Source: Glaciihabitans sp. dw_435
GTDB lineage: Bacteria; Actinomycetota; Actinomycetes; Actinomycetales; Microbacteriaceae
Direction: 5' to 3'
Length of the DNA: 64,000 nucleotides
NCBI RefSeq assembly: GCF_018449675.1
Contig: NZ_JAAVUZ010000001.1
Span: 1 to 64,000, forward strand
The notes beneath the pieces are model-generated. The model was given only the letters and a program-made list of their open reading frames with translations, had not been told where the DNA came from and ran no database searches. Both the position numbers and the translations under genes were made by a program. The first letter of the stretch is position 1, and every line of letters starts with the position of its first letter. Shown here piece after piece: positions 60,620-64,000 of the stretch.

Positions 60620-62251
60620 TCAGCGTCGGTCGGGCCAGTCGGGCCAGTCGGGCCAGTCGGGCGGGTCGGGCGGGTCGGGCGGGTCTGGCGTGTCCGGTCG
60701 GCCGGGCGGGTCGGGCGGGTGCCGGGGAGGGTCGCCGTCGTTTGCCGGGTCGCGCCTGTCGGGGTGGAACCCGGTGGAGGTGTCGTTTTCGCGGCTCCGG
60801 TGTCGATCGATGATCTCGGGCGTCGGGTCCTGGCCTGGTTCCTCACCCGCTGACGCGGGGACGGCCGATGGGTCGCTTGGTGCCGATTGCCGTGGAGGGG
60901 TGGGTTCCTCGTTGGCCGAAAGGATGGCGGGCATTTCGAAGGGCATCGGGCCGATGAAGCTGTTCGGTTCGGTGATGTGTGTTCGGCCACTCGGTGACGT
61001 CCAATCCAGCCTGCCTCCGCCGATCTGCTTCACGGTCCAGGACGACCTCGCCTTGAAGTTGTGGTGGGACTTGCAGAGGCAGGCGAGGTTGCCGGCGGAG
61101 GTCTCGCCTCCGTACTGCCAGTCGATGGTGTGATCGATATCGCACTGGTCGGCTGGGGCGGGGCATCCGGACCCGCCTCGGCAGGTACCGTCGCGGAGGT
61201 GCACGAATCGCTTGAGGTCAGCGGGAACTTTGTAGGCGGTACGGCCCACGTTCAGGATCGCTCCGCTCTCCGGTTCGGTGAGGATTCGGAAGAACGAGGG
61301 GGCTCGTGCCGAGAGTCTTCTGGCGGTGTCGGGGTCGATGGGGCCGTACCCTTCCATCATTCCCGGCTCCTGACCCTCGTTCATCGCGGTCAGGGCCGGC
61401 ACCGCGATCAACACCGTCGGTACGACGCCCTTGTCGTATTCCTTGCTCGGGGTGCCGTTGAGTCCGAGGTCGCCGAGGGCATCGGCGCGGAGCTGAGGCA
61501 GAGTCCGCTCCTCGTTGGTGCCCTGGAGCGCCCGGGCGGTCTTGTCGATCCGGTTGAAAATGGGGATGATCTTTTCCGCGGAGTCGATGTAGGTGAGGGT
61601 GGCCATTCCGTCGGGGCCATTGTCGACCCACACGCTGCGCTCCTTCACCGCGATCTCGTGACGGGTGGCGAGGGAGATCGGGTGGAGTCGTTCGCGGATC
61701 ACTTTCATCCGCTTCTTGAACTGGCTGACCGTGGTGTCGACCGCCGCGGGGACCACCGCCGCGTCGAACGCGGGGCGGCCTTCCGGCGGCATGCTCCAGG
61801 ATTCGGTGGTGATCGCTTCCATGTGTCGGAAACTGATCTTTCCGGCCGTCAGCGCCGCGCGGGTCGCGGGGAGTTCGTGGACGAGAGTTTCGGCCCGGTT
61901 CACCAGGTCTGACGCGGTGGGCTCCGGAATCCGCAGCGTTACTCCGATTTCCATCGCTGTTTCGCGCTTCGCCGTGATCTCGGGAGTCCAACCTGTGGTG
62001 TTGGCCGAGATGATGTTGTTGCGTTCTTCGTACAGGCGGAGGGTCCGCTCCGCGATCTCACAGCGGCGGGCGAGCGTGCGTCGGATCAGGACTTCCCCTT
62101 CGGCGATCTCGTCCATCGCTGCACCCAGCTCCTGATCGATCCGGGTCAATCGGGCGAGTCTGGCCGCACGCTTCGCGCGGGCGTCGTCGGCAGGATCGCC
62201 GGACCCGCCGGCGGTGCCGGTGGGGTCGTGGGGGTCCTTGTCGAAAGCCAT
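60620..62251 (-). CDS. DUF222-HNH endonuclease
   Basis: 543-aa protein with an N-terminal DUF222 domain (about 30-300) and a C-terminal HNH nuclease (about 355-420: CRGGSGCPAPADQCDIDHTIDWQYGGETSAGNLACLCKSHH) containing the paired Cys and the DH...N...H catalytic residues. This class is multi-copy in actinobacteria and of unknown biological role, possibly DNA repair or mobile-element related. The last 80 residues are Pro/Asp-rich and end in tandem DWP/DPP tripeptides encoded by a 9-bp repeat. Confidence 0.92.
   Translation of the reverse strand: MAFDKDPHDPTGTAGGSGDPADDARAKRAARLARLTRIDQELGAAMDEIAEGEVLIRRTLARRCEIAERTLRLYEERNNIISANTTGWTPEITAKRETAMEIGVTLRIPEPTASDLVNRAETLVHELPATRAALTAGKISFRHMEAITTESWSMPPEGRPAFDAAVVPAAVDTTVSQFKKRMKVIRERLHPISLATRHEIAVKERSVWVDNGPDGMATLTYIDSAEKIIPIFNRIDKTARALQGTNEERTLPQLRADALGDLGLNGTPSKEYDKGVVPTVLIAVPALTAMNEGQEPGMMEGYGPIDPDTARRLSARAPSFFRILTEPESGAILNVGRTAYKVPADLKRFVHLRDGTCRGGSGCPAPADQCDIDHTIDWQYGGETSAGNLACLCKSHHNFKARSSWTVKQIGGGRLDWTSPSGRTHITEPNSFIGPMPFEMPAILSANEEPTPPRQSAPSDPSAVPASAGEEPGQDPTPEIIDRHRSRENDTSTGFHPDRRDPANDGDPPRHPPDPPGRPDTPDPPDPPDPPDWPDWPDWPDRR
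60632..60685. repeat. 9-bp tandem repeat in HNH gene 3' end
   Basis: Six 9-bp units: GGGCCAGTC three times, then GGGCGGGTC three times. They encode Asp-Trp-Pro and Asp-Pro-Pro repeats on the minus strand. Confidence 0.95.
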
Positions 62252-62341
62252 GCATCAATTCAACGCCGAACGAGACTGCTCAAACGGATGTTCGGTTGAT
62301 CGGTGGAGTTGTGGAGAAACTTGGTGCCTGGGGAGGAGAGG

Positions 62342-62431
62342 ACGTGCGAAAGAAAGAGGAGGCGCGAAAGAAAGAGGGCGCACGGAAGAAGGAGGACGTG
62401 CGGAAGAAAGAGGGCGTGCGGAGAGGAGGGA
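62342..62431. repeat. 18-bp purine-rich tandem repeat
   Basis: Five degenerate units of ACGTGCGAAAGAAAGAGG starting at 62342, 62360, 62378, 62396 and 62414. The plus strand is almost all purine. Lies between the thiolase 3' end and the HNH gene 5' end. A plus-strand reading gives RKKE repeats, but no gene is supported. Confidence 0.9.
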
Positions 62432-62452
62432 GCCGTGAGAAGCAGTGTCTCC

Positions 62453-63625
62453 TTACAGGCGCTCCACCAGGGTCGCGTTCGCCATCCCGCCGCCCTCACA
62501 CATCGCCTGCAGCCCGAACTGGCCACCCGTCTGCTCCAGCGTTCCGAGCATGGTGGTGAGCAGCCGCGTGCCGCTGGATCCCAGGGCATGCCCCAGCGCG
62601 ATCGCACCGCCACGAGGATTCACGCGCGACGGATCCGCACCCATCTCCGCCTGCCAAGCCAGCGGCACCGACGCGAACGCCTCATTCACCTCGAACGTGT
62701 CGATGTCATCAATACCGAAACCCGACCGCTGCAGAATCCGCTCCGTGACTGGAATCACGCCCGTCAGCATCTCCACCGGGTCCGATCCGACAACGGCGAA
62801 GTGCCGCAGCCGGGCGCGCGGCGTGAGTCCGAGCAGCGCGGCCTTCTCCTCGCTCATAATCAGGACAGCGGATGCCCCGTCCGTCAGCGGTGACGAATTG
62901 CCCGCGGTAATCCGCCAGTCGATCTCGGGGAAGCGTGTCCCGAGGCCTTCGTCGAAGAATGCCGGGGGAAGCTCACCCAGCCGCTGGACGGTGGTTCCCG
63001 GGCGAATGGTCTCGTCCACGTCGATACCGGACCCACCGGCCGACCCGACGATCGGCAGCACTTCGCGCGAGAAATCAGCGGCCGTCGCGAGCCGGTGCGA
63101 CCGCGCGGCGTACTCGTCGAGGTCGTCGCGCGAGAGCTTCCACCGTGCGGCAATAAGCTCCGCCGAGATGCCCTGACCGACCAGTCCGCCGGGGTAGCGC
63201 GCGGCGACCATCGGTCCCCACGGGTCGCGTCCCAGCGTCGCCGAATTGATCGGGTTCTTGCTCATCAGCTCGACGCCGCAGGCGATCACGACGTCATACG
63301 CGCCCGCGATCACGCCCTGCGCGGCAAAAGCCACGGCCTGCTGGCTCGACCCGCACTGCCGGTCAACGGTGGTGCCGGGGACCGAATCCGGAAAGCCCGC
63401 AGCGAGCACCGCGTTCCGCGTGATGTTCACCGATTGCTCGCCGACCTGCGACAGGCACCCACCGATCACGTCGTCGATCAGGCCAGGGTCGAGGTCGTTG
63501 CGCACGACCAACTCCCGCAGCACGGTGGCCAGGAGGTCGACGGGATGAAACAAGGAGAGCAGGCCACCCGGCTTGCCCCGCCCCGACGGCGTACGAATCG
63601 CATCAACAATGACGGCGTTGGACAT
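62453..63625 (-). CDS. Thiolase (acetyl-CoA C-acyltransferase)
   Basis: 390-aa thiolase: condenses or cleaves acyl-CoAs in fatty-acid or ketone metabolism. Active-site Cys91 lies in VDRQCGSSQQA; the remaining catalytic blocks are NEAFASVP, GGAIALGHALGSSG (His) and MCEGGGMA (Cys). Length and motifs suit a degradative thiolase; the preference for chain length is not visible. TAGGGT lies 6 nt before the ATG on the minus strand. Downstream of the hrpA gene. Confidence 0.94.
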   Translation of the reverse strand: MSNAVIVDAIRTPSGRGKPGGLLSLFHPVDLLATVLRELVVRNDLDPGLIDDVIGGCLSQVGEQSVNITRNAVLAAGFPDSVPGTTVDRQCGSSQQAVAFAAQGVIAGAYDVVIACGVELMSKNPINSATLGRDPWGPMVAARYPGGLVGQGISAELIAARWKLSRDDLDEYAARSHRLATAADFSREVLPIVGSAGGSGIDVDETIRPGTTVQRLGELPPAFFDEGLGTRFPEIDWRITAGNSSPLTDGASAVLIMSEEKAALLGLTPRARLRHFAVVGSDPVEMLTGVIPVTERILQRSGFGIDDIDTFEVNEAFASVPLAWQAEMGADPSRVNPRGGAIALGHALGSSGTRLLTTMLGTLEQTGGQFGLQAMCEGGGMANATLVERL

Positions 63626-63631
63626 GGCCCC

Positions 63632-63637
63632 ACCCTA
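63632..63637 (-). promoter_or_regulatory. Leaderless -10 box of thiolase gene
   Basis: TAGGGT on the minus strand, 6 nt before the ATG. Confidence 0.45.
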
Positions 63638-63668
63638 CGCCGGGCTCCCGACGCGAAAAGCGGTCTAG

Positions 63669-64000
63669 TTACGGCGCCAGCGCCTTCTGGATGCGCTGCG
63701 CCGAGACACTCTCCGCGGTCCCGAGATGCTGCGCGAAGAGGCTGACCCGCAGCTCCTCGAGCATCCAGCGAACGCGAACGATCGGCTCCGAGGCATCCGC
63801 TGCCAAAGGAATCTTGCCGCCCGCCGCCACGTACCGGGCTGTGGATTTCTGCACCTCGACCATCCACACGCGGTCGCGCGCGACGTCGGTGGGCAGCTTC
63901 TCCATGCGCGCGGCGATCCCGCGCAGGTATCGCGTCAGGTGACGCAGCTGCACGGTGCCGGTGCGGGAGATAAATCCGGGGAAGATCAGCCCGGCCAGCT
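63669..64000 (-). CDS. hrpA: ATP-dependent RNA helicase HrpA, C-terminal part (partial)
   Basis: The gene enters from beyond the window; only the last about 110 codons are visible. The translated end (FPGFISRTGTVQLRHLTRYLRG, then RVRWMLEELRVSLFAQHLGT and VSAQRIQKAL) matches the DUF3418 C terminus of HrpA DEAH-box helicases. The helicase core lies outside the window. Stop TAA at 63671-63669. Confidence 0.85.
   Translation of the reverse strand, partial: LAGLIFPGFISRTGTVQLRHLTRYLRGIAARMEKLPTDVARDRVWMVEVQKSTARYVAAGGKIPLAADASEPIVRVRWMLEELRVSLFAQHLGTAESVSAQRIQKALAP

Noticed and set aside
60620-62251. HNH protein as homing endonuclease or mobile intron
   Set aside because: DUF222-HNH proteins are widespread single genes in actinobacteria and no interrupted host gene is present.
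62296-62559. Plus-strand ORF with RKKE repeats
   Set aside because: It begins with TTG, has no ribosome-binding site, and runs antisense into the thiolase gene; it is explained by the purine repeat.

Overview
The window is high-GC DNA from an actinobacterium, most likely a member of the Microbacteriaceae (order Micrococcales). The inference rests on high GC with strong G/C third positions, a cydA-cydB-fused cydDC oxidase locus, a galU-rimJ-glpR/sepX block, DUF222-HNH and FmdB-type small proteins, and many genes that start 5-7 nt after a TANNNT -10 box with no Shine-Dalgarno (leaderless). It is ordinary chromosome: no insertion sequence, phage or CRISPR array was seen, and one tRNA gene (tRNA-Ala, CGC) is present.

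Layout. 117-7366: a seven-gene, translationally coupled operon (thiM, FMN monooxygenase, rhodanese, amidase, RidA, CoA-disulfide reductase/rhodanese, GntR), every junction overlapping by a few bases, with a palindrome upstream. It resembles a Rut-type ring-opening pathway with sulfur-handling enzymes added. 7412-10269: phosphopantetheinyl transferase, nucleoside deoxyribosyltransferase and a membrane-anchored CHAP hydrolase. 10842-16355: a coiled-coil membrane protein, a DUF4011/SF1 helicase-like protein with degenerate Walker motifs, and a small conserved protein. 16435-18118: an amidohydrolase and a divergent TetR sharing two operators. 18147-22300: mscL, fmdB-like, 5-formyl-THF cyclo-ligase, galU, a RimJ-like acetyltransferase and the divisome protein GlpR/SepX. 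22390-28718: tRNA-Ala, a TrmB/LuxR-type regulator and a 1634-residue secreted subtilase. 28827-36578: a BlaI/M56 pair divergent from cydAB-cydDC, with three tandem palindromic operators between. 36575-47511: MocR regulator, VOC protein, orphan histidine kinase, GH16 glucanase, DUF4349 lipoprotein, hydrolase, two aldo/keto reductases, FMN reductase and MFS transporter.

47753-52571: a PAP2 phosphatase, then the ribonucleotide reductase locus: DnaA boxes and a pair of NrdR boxes, nrdA, a 26-residue CxxC peptide gene, and an nrdB with the class Ic signature (Phe at the radical-tyrosine position). 53191-58245: a second sulfur cluster (PatB/MalY C-S lyase, MetY-like enzyme, structured leader, CysK-like synthase, a second NtaA/SnaA-type monooxygenase). 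58396-64000: a HAL-family protein lacking the MIO tripeptide, GNAT, DUF222-HNH endonuclease, thiolase, and the 3' end of hrpA.

Most notable: the Rut-like sulfur operon, the separate redox-tail peptide between nrdA and nrdB, the nested-stem leader before cysK, the MIO-less HAL homologue, the Walker-lysine-less helicase homologue, and the three-operator BlaI array at the cyd locus. Several genes end in, or are followed by, short tandem repeats (18, 34, 12 and 9 bp).
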